Shown here: positions 32,798-41,681 of the stretch, in pieces
How the letters are laid out: the number at the start of each line of letters is the position of its first letter
Numbering within the stretch: the stretch's first letter is position 1
Source: Methylomicrobium lacus_A
GTDB taxonomy: Bacteria; Pseudomonadota; Gammaproteobacteria; Methylococcales; Methylomonadaceae
NCBI RefSeq assembly: GCF_041897535.1
Contig: NZ_CP169217.1
Span: 2,232,001 to 2,296,000 of the forward strand
Length of the DNA: 64,000 nt
Reading direction: 5' to 3'
Program-made: the position numbers and the translations under genes
Notes under the pieces: generated by a model
Databases searched by the model: none
What the model was told of the DNA's origin: nothing
The model's input: only the letters and a program-made list of their open reading frames with translations

Positions 32798-33528
32798 AGG
32801 GCGCTGAGGCTCAGATAAAACACCGTTTCGCCGACCTGCTGGCAGGCGCCGAGGCAGTCGCCGGTATAGCCGCCGATGTGGCGATCAAAATAATGCCCCA
32901 GCCAGAGAGTGGAGAGCACGACCGGAATGACCGCCAACAGGCAATTGCCCGGCAAGAATATAAACGGTAGCAAGGCCATACTGGTGGCAAAAAAGAGATC
33001 GGAAAACCCGAGACTGAACATCGCGATGCCGCTTTTGCTGTTTTCGCTGCGCGCGTAAGAGTAACTCCGCATCAACCCCAGCGGCATCAGCCGACTGATG
33101 CTATGCCCAGCCAATAAGACCCAGGGCACCATCTGCGTTTGCAACGAACCGAGCAGGCTGATCTTCATCAACAGCAACAGCAAGAGACCGAGCGTGCCAT
33201 AAACGCCGATCGCCGAGTCCTTCATGATTTCGAGGATACGCTCTTTGCCGTAACCGCCGCCGAACCCGTCGCAGACATCGGCGAAGCCGTCCTCGTGAAA
33301 AGCGCCGGTCACCAAAATACCGGTGATCGATGCGATGATCGCCGCGGTCGTTTGCGGCCAGAGCCCGGCGGCCAGATAAAATGCCGCCCCGGACAAGGCG
33401 CCGACCAGCCAGCCGATCGCCGGCAGATACACCGCCGCTTGCGGCAATTGTCGGTAATCGAGATTTTTGGGACACGGCAGGCGGGTATAAAAACCGAGCG
33501 CCAAGAAAAAAAGTTTTGGATGACGCAT
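32782..33528 (-). CDS. cobS: adenosylcobinamide-GDP ribazoletransferase
   Basis: Membrane enzyme that joins AdoCbi-GDP with alpha-ribazole (phosphate) to give cobalamin. Seen: the CobS start FFLALGFYTRLPCP, then six or so hydrophobic helices, GAFHEDGFADVCDGFGGG with acidic metal-binding residues, KERILEIMKDSAIGVYGTLGL and GGYTGDCLGACQQVGE. Length 248 residues from the ATG; a GTG 18 bases upstream is an alternative start. Overlaps cobC. Confidence 0.94.
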   Translation of the reverse strand: MRHPKLFFLALGFYTRLPCPKNLDYRQLPQAAVYLPAIGWLVGALSGAAFYLAAGLWPQTTAAIIASITGILVTGAFHEDGFADVCDGFGGGYGKERILEIMKDSAIGVYGTLGLLLLLLMKISLLGSLQTQMVPWVLLAGHSISRLMPLGLMRSYSYARSENSKSGIAMFSLGFSDLFFATSMALLPFIFLPGNCLLAVIPVVLSTLWLGHYFDRHIGGYTGDCLGACQQVGETVFYLSLSALWTST

Positions 33529-33561
33529 GTCAGCCGCATCCGCCACGACAGGCCTGCATGT

Positions 33562-34395
33562 TTATTTGCCCCGTTTCCAGCGTCCGGCAATAAAATCCAG
33601 CGCTTCCTTGATATTCAGGTCGCGGGTCGCGCCGCCGGTGCGCACATAGAATTTTTGCGAATTGCCTAGATCGATGAACACCGGCCGGTTCGCCGGCGAA
33701 ACGATCAACCGGCACACATGCCTGTCGTCGATCACATGAAACAGCACATGCACGAAGGAACAGAGATCGGCGCCCAGATTCGCCGAAATGGCGGTCATCA
33801 CCGCCTGTTCAAAGCCATCCTGATCCGGCTTCTTGAGCGTCTGAAAATCCTTCTCGAGGCCGATGATCTCGCCGTTGTCGGCAACGCCGATCAGCAACGT
33901 CCCGCCTACATGGCTGTTCAAAAATCCGGCCAGCGTTTTCAGAATCACGCCCTCCAGCGAACGATTGATGCGCGACTCCGCCATGTCCCAGCGCAGCGAC
34001 GATTTAAACTCCAAATAGGGACCTTCCCCCTGGCGAATGATCGAAGGCAAATCCTTATCCAGTTCCGCTTTCAAATAATCGATATGGACGACGCGATTAT
34101 GAATGAGCGTATAGAAAGCCAAGGACAAGAGTCCGATCAACGCGCCGATTTCCGCATAAAAAGCCAGCAGCATCAAATTGCCGTGCGAAATCTTACCCGT
34201 CAGCATGTCGCCGACCTGATTCAACATAAATTGGACTGACGAAAGCGGATCGGAGGATGACTCGCGAGCGCTGATATAATCATAGCTTGGCGCCAGAACA
34301 AAAACACCGATAACGGCGCCGGCCAGCCCCGCCAACAGATAAAGCTTCATTTGTTGACGCCAGATCGTCAATATCAGCAGGAAGAATCGTTTCAT
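33562..34395 (-). CDS. membrane-anchored AlbA_2 (Schlafen-type) domain protein
   Basis: A 277-residue protein. Seen: two hydrophobic segments (about 17-36 and 72-98), then a cytoplasmic AlbA_2/Schlafen-like nucleic-acid or nucleotide-binding domain with PYLEFKSSLRWD (about 125-136), LAGFLNSHVGGTLLIGVAD and VFIDLGNSQKFYVRTGGATRDL. In other proteins this domain is linked to RNA or DNA binding and sometimes ATP binding. It is located inside the B12 operon between cobT (36 bp) and cobS (about 33 bp), though no role in cobalamin synthesis is known for the family. Confidence 0.8.
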   Translation of the reverse strand: MKRFFLLILTIWRQQMKLYLLAGLAGAVIGVFVLAPSYDYISARESSSDPLSSVQFMLNQVGDMLTGKISHGNLMLLAFYAEIGALIGLLSLAFYTLIHNRVVHIDYLKAELDKDLPSIIRQGEGPYLEFKSSLRWDMAESRINRSLEGVILKTLAGFLNSHVGGTLLIGVADNGEIIGLEKDFQTLKKPDQDGFEQAVMTAISANLGADLCSFVHVLFHVIDDRHVCRLIVSPANRPVFIDLGNSQKFYVRTGGATRDLNIKEALDFIAGRWKRGK

Positions 34396-34431
34396 GCGTT
34401 CAATGCGTGCGAGGTTCAGTCCAAAAGAAAG

Positions 34432-35460
34432 TCAATCGCGATCCACCCCGGCCTCATCAAACGTCGCCATCTCATTCAAAAAAACCACCGCCGATAACAG
34501 TAAAGGATAAGCCAGCGCAATGCCGGAACCTTCGCCGAGACGCATGTCCAGATTCAGCAAAGGCCGAGCATGCAGGTGATCCAGTAGGGACCGATGTCCC
34601 TGTTCACCTGACATATGGCTGAAAACGCAATAATCAAGCACGGCAGGGTGCAATCCGGCCGCCGCCAGCAAGGCGCTGCCGGCGATGAAGCCATCGACCA
34701 TGATCAGCATGTTCAGTTCGGCCGCCTTCAGATAGGCGCCAACCATCATCGCGATTTCGAAGCCGCCGAATGTCGCCAATATCTCGCTCGGGTCGGACAG
34801 TCCCGGATGCCGGGTTAACGCCTGCTGTAATATCGAGACTTTATGCTGCAACTGCGCATCATCGAGGCCCGTACCCCGGCCGACGCAGGCCTCCAGCGGC
34901 AAACCGGTCAGGCAATGCATGATCAACGCCGCGGACGAGGTATTGCCGATGCCCATTTCGCCGAAGCCGATGCAATTGCAGCCCTGGTCCCGCTGCCTCA
35001 AGACCAGCTCGGCGCCCTTGGCGAGTGCAATGGCGCACTGTTCTCGGGTCATCGCGGGCTGATCCAAAAAATTGGCGGTTCCCTTGCCGATGCCGGCATC
35101 AATCAAACCGGGAATCGCTGTAAGATCGGCATTGACTCCGGCATCGACGATCAACAAATCGATTTGATGCTGCCTTGCAAACACATTGATCGCCGCGCCG
35201 CCCGCGGCAAAATTGGCGACCATTTGCGCGGTGACCGCTTGCGGATAGGCGCTGACGCCGGAACCGGCCACGCCATGATCGCCCGCGAACACGAAGATGC
35301 AGGGCTTGGTCAGGGAAGGCGTCAGGCTGTTTTGGATCAGGCCGATTTGCAGCGCCAAAGCCTCCAATTGCCCCAAGGCGCCGAGCGGTTTGGTCTTTTG
35401 GTCGATTTTGGCCTGCAAGGCCGGCGCCAGCGCCCGTGACAAAGGTTGAATATCAAACAT
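34432..35460 (-). CDS. cobT: nicotinate-nucleotide:dimethylbenzimidazole phosphoribosyltransferase
   Basis: Activates 5,6-dimethylbenzimidazole to alpha-ribazole phosphate. Seen: 342 residues; KTKPLGALGQLEALA near 22-36; FVFAGDHGVAGSGVSAYP; FGEMGIGNTSSAA; RGTGLDD; and the C-terminal RLGEGSGIALA with the catalytic glutamate. The ATG for MFDIQPLS overlaps the bluB stop by 8 bases and is preferred to a much longer frame. It is directly coupled to bluB, which makes its base substrate. Confidence 0.95.
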   Translation of the reverse strand: MFDIQPLSRALAPALQAKIDQKTKPLGALGQLEALALQIGLIQNSLTPSLTKPCIFVFAGDHGVAGSGVSAYPQAVTAQMVANFAAGGAAINVFARQHQIDLLIVDAGVNADLTAIPGLIDAGIGKGTANFLDQPAMTREQCAIALAKGAELVLRQRDQGCNCIGFGEMGIGNTSSAALIMHCLTGLPLEACVGRGTGLDDAQLQHKVSILQQALTRHPGLSDPSEILATFGGFEIAMMVGAYLKAAELNMLIMVDGFIAGSALLAAAGLHPAVLDYCVFSHMSGEQGHRSLLDHLHARPLLNLDMRLGEGSGIALAYPLLLSAVVFLNEMATFDEAGVDRD

Positions 35461-36112
35461 TTGCGGCACGGCCATTCCAGCGGTTTTCGAACAACAGATC
35501 ATCAAGCGGCATCCGCTGGGCCCAGTGCGCCTCTTCCAGCATCGGCTTGTCATAAAACCGTTCGACGTGGCCCAGACACAAGATAGCGACCGGATGACTG
35601 TCCTCAGGCATCGCCAGCAATTGTTTAACATCTTCAGGCTCGAACAGCGAGACCCAGCCCATACCGAGTCCTTCCGCCCTGGCTGCAAGCCAGAGATTTT
35701 GAATCGCACAGGCCAGCGAGGCGAGGTCCATCTCGGGCAGGGTGCGGCGTCCGAACACGGCTTTCTCGCGCCGGTCGCATAAGGCCGCGACCATCAAGAC
35801 CGCGCAGTCGAGAATGCCTTCGACCTTCAGCTTCATGAATTCGTCCTCGCGCTCGTGCAAGGCCTTGGCGGTGCGCCGCCGCTCCTGCTCGACCAGCGCA
35901 TGAAGCCGTGCGCGCAAGTCATGCGCGGTGATCTGAATGAAACGCCACGGCTGCATGAAGCCGACGCTCGGCGCATGGTGTGCGGCATCGAGCAGACGCC
36001 TCAGCAATTCGGGTTCGACCGGATCGGGCAGGAAATGACGCATGTCGCGGCGCTCGTAGATCGCCCGATAGAGCGCGGCGCGCTCCGCGTCGGAATAACG
36101 GTGTTCTGTCAT
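35453..36112 (-). CDS. bluB: 5,6-dimethylbenzimidazole synthase
   Basis: Nitroreductase-fold enzyme that cuts FMNH2 with O2 to give the lower ligand of B12. Seen: 218 residues; YERRDMRHFLPDPV near 21-34; HHAPSVGFMQPWRFI; LCDRREKAVFGRRTLPEMDLAS; GLGMGWVSLFEPEDV, all typical of BluB rather than other nitroreductases. The ATG for MTEHRYSD was preferred to a GTG-type start 36 bases upstream. It needs reduced flavin, and the preceding genes encode a flavoprotein reductase and rubredoxin. Confidence 0.93.
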   Translation of the reverse strand: MTEHRYSDAERAALYRAIYERRDMRHFLPDPVEPELLRRLLDAAHHAPSVGFMQPWRFIQITAHDLRARLHALVEQERRRTAKALHEREDEFMKLKVEGILDCAVLMVAALCDRREKAVFGRRTLPEMDLASLACAIQNLWLAARAEGLGMGWVSLFEPEDVKQLLAMPEDSHPVAILCLGHVERFYDKPMLEEAHWAQRMPLDDLLFENRWNGRAANV

Positions 36113-36151
36113 GGGATCGATAAGAATCGAGCGTCGCGCTAGAGGCAATGC

Positions 36152-37165
36152 TCAAAGATGATAAGGATGCGCCGCCTCGAAGCCGTGCACCTTCGCCTTG
36201 GTGGTAAAAACGGGCGGCATCCAGCCTTCCTCTTCCTGCCCGGCCAGGAAACTGGCGAGCCAGTTCGCCTGGCTGCGGATAGGCAGGATATAGGCGTACA
36301 GCTTGCCGTTCGGCAGTTCCGCGACATCGCCCAGCGCATAAATATGCTCGTCGCTGGTCTTCAAACACTCGTCGACCTTGATGCCGCGGCCGACCGCAAG
36401 CCCCGCCTGTTCGGCCAGTTCGGTGCGCGGCTTGAAACCGCAGGCCACGATCACCGCGTCGAATTCGGCCGCCGCCTCGGTCAATACGCAGACCTTGTCG
36501 CCTTCATGGGCGATGCTCTGCACCGACTGATTCAACAACACGTCGACGCCGGCATGATTCAGGTTTTCGAGCAGCGACAGCGAATCTTCCTCGGCCAGTT
36601 GACGTTCCATCAGGCGGCCCATCGCGTGGTACACCGTCACGCTGTCCCCCGAAACGACCAGATCGGATGCGAGCTCGCAGCCGATCAGGCCTCCGCCGAT
36701 GATCGCCCAGTCAGGCTGACGGTTTTGACTCAGGATGCCTTGGCGAAACTTGCGTAGCGTCTTCAAATCGGCCAGGCTGTTCAGGCAAAAAAACAGGTCA
36801 TGATACGGCCTTAAAGGCGGCGGGATGAACGCGGCCGAGCCTTGCGCGATGATCAGCTTGTCGTAGCTCAGCGATTTTTCCTGGCAGGCGCCTTCCAGAT
36901 CGACCACGCGCGCGTCAGGGTGAAGCGCGGTGATTTCGGCGCCGCTGATGATGTCGATACGATTTTCACGCAGCGCGGCGAACGGTTTCAGGATAATGGT
37001 CTCTTCGATCGTCTCCTTGCTGAAACCGCGCGACAGCAAGGGCCGTGAATAATAACCATCGTTCTCGTGGGTGACAATGGTGATCTCCGCGTCGGGGTTC
37101 AGCGCGCGATACTTCTCGGCAAAAGTCACGCCGGCAATCCCGGAACCAATAATCACGACTTGCAT
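36152..37165 (-). CDS. FAD-dependent rubredoxin reductase-like oxidoreductase
   Basis: A 337-residue two-dinucleotide-domain flavoprotein. Seen: FAD motif VVIIGSGIAGVTFAE (about 3-17), NAD(P)H motif AIIGGGLIGCELASDL (about 155-170), and the closing FAD motif HIYALGDVAELP. Length and wording fit NAD(P)H:rubredoxin reductases such as those of alkane degraders and NorW. GGAG sits 7 bases before the chosen ATG. A rubredoxin gene lies 24 bp upstream on the same strand, which supports the assignment. The C-terminal part (PVFTTKAKVHGFEAA) also resembles nitrite reductase-type helpers, so the acceptor is not certain. Confidence 0.85.
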   Translation of the reverse strand: MQVVIIGSGIAGVTFAEKYRALNPDAEITIVTHENDGYYSRPLLSRGFSKETIEETIILKPFAALRENRIDIISGAEITALHPDARVVDLEGACQEKSLSYDKLIIAQGSAAFIPPPLRPYHDLFFCLNSLADLKTLRKFRQGILSQNRQPDWAIIGGGLIGCELASDLVVSGDSVTVYHAMGRLMERQLAEEDSLSLLENLNHAGVDVLLNQSVQSIAHEGDKVCVLTEAAAEFDAVIVACGFKPRTELAEQAGLAVGRGIKVDECLKTSDEHIYALGDVAELPNGKLYAYILPIRSQANWLASFLAGQEEEGWMPPVFTTKAKVHGFEAAHPYHL

Positions 37166-37189
37166 GTTCAATCTCCAGATACCCTGCGC

Positions 37190-37360
37190 TTATTCGATCA
37201 ACTCAAAATCACTTTTGACGGTGCCGCACTCGGGACAACGCCAATCGTCCGGAATATCTTCAAAACGCGTACCGGGCGCAATGCCGCCTTCCGGATCGCC
37301 CTCGCGTTCGTCATAAATGTGGCCGCAAATCGTACATTCGTATCTTCTATATTCGGACAT
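37190..37360 (-). CDS. rubredoxin
   Basis: A 56-residue iron electron carrier. Seen: four iron cysteines, Cys9 and Cys12 in YECTICGHIYDE and Cys42 and Cys45 in DWRCPECGTVKSDFE, with GDPEGGIAPGTRFEDIPDDW between, the standard rubredoxin fold. The start ATG follows GGGGGAG; a longer open frame is spurious. It is the first gene of the unit that continues with its reductase, bluB and the cob genes. Confidence 0.95.
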   Translation of the reverse strand: MSEYRRYECTICGHIYDEREGDPEGGIAPGTRFEDIPDDWRCPECGTVKSDFELIE

Positions 37361-37460
37361 GAAACTCCCCCCTGCGTTAAAACTCAAACCGGATCTGCTC
37401 GAAGCAGTTATTAGGATGACTGTATCAGTTCTACAGCCATTTTCAAACCGGCAATAGCGA

Positions 37461-37673
37461 TTATTTTTTAAACGCCAGCCAATCCGCCGCATTTTGCCGG
37501 TAGGCTCTGACCGCCTGCCGCTCGCGCACCAAAAAGTTTCCGACCGCCGCCGCAAAGCCTGCATCCTTCAACCCGTGTGCTGAATAGTTGATGACGGGCT
37601 CGAAAGCGTGATGCCCGATAAAGGAGTATTCAGCAAGGGAGGTAAAGAATTTATGGGTTTCACTTATCGGCAA
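37461..37673 (-). CDS. short hypothetical protein or gene remnant
   Basis: A 70-codon frame opening with TTG and ending ADWLAFKK. The composition is protein-like (THKFFTSLAEYSFIGHHAF, then VGNFLVRERQAVRAYRQ), and codon use matches neighbours. No ribosome site or known domain is seen. It could be a small gene or the surviving end of a larger one. Apart from this the 37361-37728 stretch shows nothing definite. Confidence 0.3.
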   Translation of the reverse strand: MPISETHKFFTSLAEYSFIGHHAFEPVINYSAHGLKDAGFAAAVGNFLVRERQAVRAYRQNAADWLAFKK

Positions 37674-37728
37674 AGCAAAGAATGGTTAGAATGAGCTTCC
37701 TTTTCTTGTAACAGATCGGAGGCCGAAA

Positions 37729-38127
37729 ATGAGTTTTAAAAGCAGTCTAGTCAAACTCGCCATCAAAATGACGCCGAACTTCCTCGTCAGATGGGTCGCC
37801 AACTTCATCCTGAAGGGCATTGCCGAATTATCGGAATTTAGCTTCGATATCGACGCACGCACAGCCTATGTGCAGGCAACGCTTTACGGCGAAACCGAAC
37901 CGATTGATATTTGGGTGCATGATTTTGGTATCGTCAGCGATGAGGAATCGCATTATTTGACGATTCATCAAGCGCAGTCGAACAAACCCTGGTTGAATAA
38001 TTTACTCGCCCGCATCGCCGGAAAAACATGGAAAATTCCTGCAATACCGCAATTTCAGGACGAAATTGAGCTTGCCTCCGAGCTATTCAAAACCGAAAGT
38101 CTGGACGCCGAAAATGATCAGAGCTAA
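37729..38127 (+). CDS. hypothetical protein
   Basis: A 132-residue protein of unknown function. Seen: amphipathic or weakly hydrophobic N-terminal helix (about 15-35, PNFLVRWVANFILKGIAEL), then a likely beta-rich middle (FSFDIDARTAYVQATLYGETEPIDIWVHDFGIV) and an acidic tail. A good ribosome site, CGGAGG, lies 6-7 bases before the ATG. It is followed after about 106 bp by another unknown gene on the same strand. I do not recognise a family. Confidence 0.6.
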   Translation: MSFKSSLVKLAIKMTPNFLVRWVANFILKGIAELSEFSFDIDARTAYVQATLYGETEPIDIWVHDFGIVSDEESHYLTIHQAQSNKPWLNNLLARIAGKTWKIPAIPQFQDEIELASELFKTESLDAENDQS

Positions 38128-38233
38128 TCGCATGGCCATCGAACAAGAACCGATGCGATGATCGTTAAATTTTAACTTTCACCGGCTCGCCGAAGATAGA
38201 AACGGTTTATTCAATCACTTTTAAAGGACGGTT

Positions 38234-38890
38234 ATGACCCTTCCAAAATCAGAGTTAACCCTGCAACGCTTGCAGATATTAAAAGATTTTGACGACGACA
38301 TCATAGATCAGCTGCTGCACAGCGTTTCTACCTACACCGTGCAAAAGCATAAGACTCTCGCCAACCAGGCCGAAGAGATTCAGACCATTACCGTGCAAGA
38401 CGGATTGGATGCGGAATGGCTCGCCGCCCTGCTCGACGACGATCGCACCTTTTTAGATGAGGCGCATAAGCTGATCTACGAGCTTGCGACCGCCCTGCTC
38501 TATAAAAAAATCGAAATCACCACGAGACGGGTCCTGGCCGCCGTCTTTCCCGGTATTGCCGCCGAACCGCCCCTTAAGCTCGAAAAACTGAACAAATATT
38601 TGCGCAAACAAGGCCTCGAAGTCGAGTTATTACCGAATTACGAGGCCATCAACGAAGTTCGGCACCTCTATAACGACATTAAGCAAGGCGGCATTGCAGG
38701 CAAAAAACTTGCCGCCTATCCAGGATGGGAAAAGGGAGAAGCGCTACAAAACCTGGATGCCGCCTACAAAAGGCTGGCTCCGCTATGCGCAAGCTACATG
38801 AAGGAATTGATCGAAATGCTCATGTTTCATTTAAGTCGCGAGCCCTTAAATGACGAAACGAATGAAGAGGAAATCGATAGCGGCGATTAA
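38234..38890 (+). CDS. hypothetical helical protein
   Basis: A 218-residue, mostly alpha-helical, acidic protein. Seen: no signal peptide or membrane segment; helices such as DEAHKLIYELATALLYKKIEI and KLEKLNKYLRKQGLEVEL; and an acidic C-terminal tail rich in Glu and Asp. AGGACGG lies just before the ATG. Not recognised. The neighbouring rtcB and DUF2784 genes are convergent, so no partner is suggested. Confidence 0.6.
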   Translation: MTLPKSELTLQRLQILKDFDDDIIDQLLHSVSTYTVQKHKTLANQAEEIQTITVQDGLDAEWLAALLDDDRTFLDEAHKLIYELATALLYKKIEITTRRVLAAVFPGIAAEPPLKLEKLNKYLRKQGLEVELLPNYEAINEVRHLYNDIKQGGIAGKKLAAYPGWEKGEALQNLDAAYKRLAPLCASYMKELIEMLMFHLSREPLNDETNEEEIDSGD

Positions 38891-38966
38891 ATCGGCGAAA
38901 AACCCTACTGAGCCACTGCAAGACTGCCAGGTTCAAATAGCGATGGATGCATTTGTCATTGCGGCT

Positions 38967-39332
38967 TCACCTTGCCGCTTTCGCCCGATAAATAACTTTT
39001 GCGTAAATCAGCAGATTCAGCGCAATGACGACGGTGCCTAAACCGATTTGTATTTCCCTGGTAAGCCCGGAAGGATAGATGATCGGCATGATGTAGTGTT
39101 CGATAAAATCGCTGGCGTATTGACCGCCGCTTGCCGAACGCAGCCGGTTTTCAAGATAAGTCAAAGGGCAGATCCAGCCGGCGAATTCGATCAAGGCGCC
39201 CCAGATCGCGGCGGGCAAATGCAGCCAGATCAGTTTTGGCCATTTCAAAACCAGCAGGCCGCCGAAAATCACGAACAGAATGAAGCCGAAATGCAGCACG
39301 ACGACCAGGTCGGCGAGCAGTTGATTCGGCAT
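38967..39332 (-). CDS. DUF2784-type membrane protein
   Basis: A 121-residue protein with about four hydrophobic segments (7-27, 32-50, 80-88 weak, 97-114). The wording LADLVVVLHFGFILFVIFGG, WLHLPAAIWGALIEFAGWICPLTYLEN and FIEHYIMPIIYP is that of DUF2784. Function unknown for the family. The ATG at MPNQLL was chosen because the longer frame overlaps rtcB. It follows rtcB by 16 bp and is probably co-transcribed. Confidence 0.8.
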   Translation of the reverse strand: MPNQLLADLVVVLHFGFILFVIFGGLLVLKWPKLIWLHLPAAIWGALIEFAGWICPLTYLENRLRSASGGQYASDFIEHYIMPIIYPSGLTREIQIGLGTVVIALNLLIYAKVIYRAKAAR

Positions 39333-39348
39333 ATAAGCCGCGCCCTTC

Positions 39349-40779
39349 CTAGCCTTTGATGCAAATGACCGGTTCCAGCCTTGCGACTTTGCGCGAAAGG
39401 CCTGCCTTATCCGCCGCATCCACCACCGCGCTGACATCCTTATAGGCGAGAGGCGCTTCTTCGGCGATGCCGCGTAGCGACGGGCTTCGGATCAGGATGC
39501 CTTGCCTGGCCAGATCATCGACCAGTTCCCTGCCCCGCCATTGTTTGGTCGCCTGATGCCGGCTCATCGCGCGCCCGGCACCATGGCAAGAAGAACTGTA
39601 CGCGCGCCGTTCATTGTCTTTGGCTCCGCATAAGACATACGAACAGGTGCCCATCGAGCCGCCGATCAGGACCGGCTGACCAACATCCTTGAAGGCGGTG
39701 GGTAATTCGGGGTGGCCGGGGCCATAGGCACGCGTGGCGCCTTTGCGGTGGATGAACAACTCTTTCATTTGGCCGTTGACCTTATGCCTTTCCACCTTAC
39801 AGGTATTGTGCGACACGTCATAGAAAAGGTCGAGCCTGGCACCCGGAAATATCGAGGCCACCGCCTGCCGGGTCAAATGGGTCAGTATCTGGCGATTGGC
39901 CAGCGCGCAATTGATACCGGCGCGCATCGCGCCGAGATAGCGCTTGCCGAGCGGCGAATTGATCGGCGCACAGGCAAGCTCCCGGTCTGGCAGGGCTATT
40001 TTGTACTGGCTGGCCGAGACCGCCATATCTTTCAGAAATTCGGTGCCGATCTGGTGGCCCAGGCCCCGAGATCCGCAATGAATCGTGATCACGATATCGT
40101 CTATCGCAAGCCCGAACCGTGCCGCGATCGTTTGGTCGTATATTTCGGTAACCCGTTGCACTTCCAGATAATGATTGCCGGAACCCAGAGTACCCATTTC
40201 ATCGTGCTGTCGCTCGCGGGCTTTCGCGGAGACTTCCGAGGGATCGGCACCCTTCATGCATCCTTGCTCTTCGGTGCGCTCCAGATCCTCCGCTTCGCCG
40301 AATCCCCGATCGACCGCCCATTGCGCACCGCCGTTCAGCATCGCGATCATTTCGTTATGATTCAAACTGATTTTGCCTCGGCTGCCGACACCGGCCGGAA
40401 TCGCGCGGGAAAGTTCATCGGCGAGGCGATGCTTCTGCTCCAGAATGTCTCTGATGGTCAGGCCGGTATGCAAGGTGCGCACGCCGCAGGAAATATCGAA
40501 ACCGACGCCACCGGCCGAGATCACGCCGCCCTGGTCCGGATCGAAAGCGGCCACACCACCGATCGGAAAGCCATAGCCCCAATGCGCATCGGGCATCGCA
40601 TAGGCCGCATCGACGATGCCGGGCAAGGTCGCGACATTCGTGATCTGCTCATAAACCTTCTGGTCCATGTCGCGGATCAGACTTGCATCCGCATAGATCA
40701 GCGCAGGCACGCGCATCGCGCCTTTCTTTGGGATTTCCCAACAGGTTTCATCGCGTTGAATCAATTGACCGGTATCCAT
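39349..40779 (-). CDS. rtcB: RNA-splicing ligase RtcB
   Basis: GTP- and Mn2+-dependent ligase that joins RNA 2',3'-cyclic phosphate ends to 5'-OH ends. Seen: 476 residues; metal cysteine in GGVGFDISCGVR; LGSGNHYLEVQ; ITIHCGSRGLGHQIG; and the guanylation histidine in SSSCHGAGRAMSRHQA. The long form resembles archaeal and human RtcB more than the 408-residue E. coli form. Archease, its activator, is encoded 12 bp upstream on the same strand. The pair would repair or splice RNA after endonuclease damage. Confidence 0.95.
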   Translation of the reverse strand: MDTGQLIQRDETCWEIPKKGAMRVPALIYADASLIRDMDQKVYEQITNVATLPGIVDAAYAMPDAHWGYGFPIGGVAAFDPDQGGVISAGGVGFDISCGVRTLHTGLTIRDILEQKHRLADELSRAIPAGVGSRGKISLNHNEMIAMLNGGAQWAVDRGFGEAEDLERTEEQGCMKGADPSEVSAKARERQHDEMGTLGSGNHYLEVQRVTEIYDQTIAARFGLAIDDIVITIHCGSRGLGHQIGTEFLKDMAVSASQYKIALPDRELACAPINSPLGKRYLGAMRAGINCALANRQILTHLTRQAVASIFPGARLDLFYDVSHNTCKVERHKVNGQMKELFIHRKGATRAYGPGHPELPTAFKDVGQPVLIGGSMGTCSYVLCGAKDNERRAYSSSCHGAGRAMSRHQATKQWRGRELVDDLARQGILIRSPSLRGIAEEAPLAYKDVSAVVDAADKAGLSRKVARLEPVICIKG

Positions 40780-40791
40780 CGCTAGTCTCCT

Positions 40792-41223
40792 CTACACATC
40801 GACGATGCATTGTGCAACCCACATTTCGTTGGTATTTTGATAAACCCGCAACTCGGTAAACGTCGCGCCTTTAATTTCGACGGCCGGCTGGTGTTTGTCC
40901 CTATCAACCAACTCGCCGAATGCGGTTGCGGTTAATAGCTCTTTATTGATGGCCACCTCGAAACGACCGAACAATAAATCTTTTGTCGTCATTTGAAAAA
41001 TCAGCTCGTTGATCCAATCATAAAATAATATATCGGGGTCGGCCGCCGAGCAGGTGATCGACAACGACCGGGTTAGCTTGATTGCGTCCGGATCGGTGAT
41101 CACTGCGATCAAGGCAAGCGCGGCTTGTTCGAATGACTCAGCAAGCGTCGACGCGATGCCGCGAATACCGATATCGGCATCATGATCAAAATGTTCCCAA
41201 TGAGGGTCGGCAGCGTTATTCAT
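40792..41223 (-). CDS. archease
   Basis: A 143-residue protein that stimulates RtcB turnover and guanylation. Seen: N-terminal WEHFDHDADIGIRG with the metal-binding acidic residues, FEQAALALIAVITD, DILFYDWINELIF and the final aspartate in CIVDV. The ATG was preferred over a TTG three bases upstream. It precedes rtcB in one unit, a pairing well known in bacteria and archaea. Confidence 0.92.
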   Translation of the reverse strand: MNNAADPHWEHFDHDADIGIRGIASTLAESFEQAALALIAVITDPDAIKLTRSLSITCSAADPDILFYDWINELIFQMTTKDLLFGRFEVAINKELLTATAFGELVDRDKHQPAVEIKGATFTELRVYQNTNEMWVAQCIVDV

Positions 41224-41354
41224 CAATAGACGTGAGTTTTTTTATTCCATTAAGACACCGTTCGGATTGATCCGTTGCAATAAGCTGATCGATTAAGCAT
41301 TTTTTCGGGTAGTATCCAATTCGTATATGGCCACTGTTTTAAGAGGACTTAAAT

Positions 41355-41681
41355 TTGCTAGCGATCAATAATTTATTTTCCGGCTTGCCCGAGCAATTAC
41401 CGAATGAACTTTTTGAACCTATTTTGCAGCGAAATGGCATCGAAATCGAACGGATTATTTCGAAAGGCCATCAGACACCTGCGGGGCAATGGTACGATCA
41501 GGATTGGGATGAATGGGTGTTGCTGCTGCGAGGACAGGCAACATTGGTTTTTCAAAATGAAGCGGAGCCGATTCATCTTCAACCGGGGGATTATTTATTG
41601 ATTCCGGCGCATTGCCGTCACCGGGTCGAATGGACGGATCCTGCCGGTAAAACGATCTGGCTGGCCATCCATTGGCGCTAG
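41355..41681 (+). CDS. cupin-domain protein
   Basis: A 108-residue single cupin. Seen: GQWYDQDWDEWVLLLRGQATLVF near 45-67 (first cupin motif; the usual HxH is replaced by DxDE) and LQPGDYLLIPAHCRHRVEWTD (second motif, histidines kept). TTG start with GAGG about 9 bases upstream. It diverges from archease. Such small cupins bind metals or small ligands; function unknown. Confidence 0.75.
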   Translation: MLAINNLFSGLPEQLPNELFEPILQRNGIEIERIISKGHQTPAGQWYDQDWDEWVLLLRGQATLVFQNEAEPIHLQPGDYLLIPAHCRHRVEWTDPAGKTIWLAIHWR

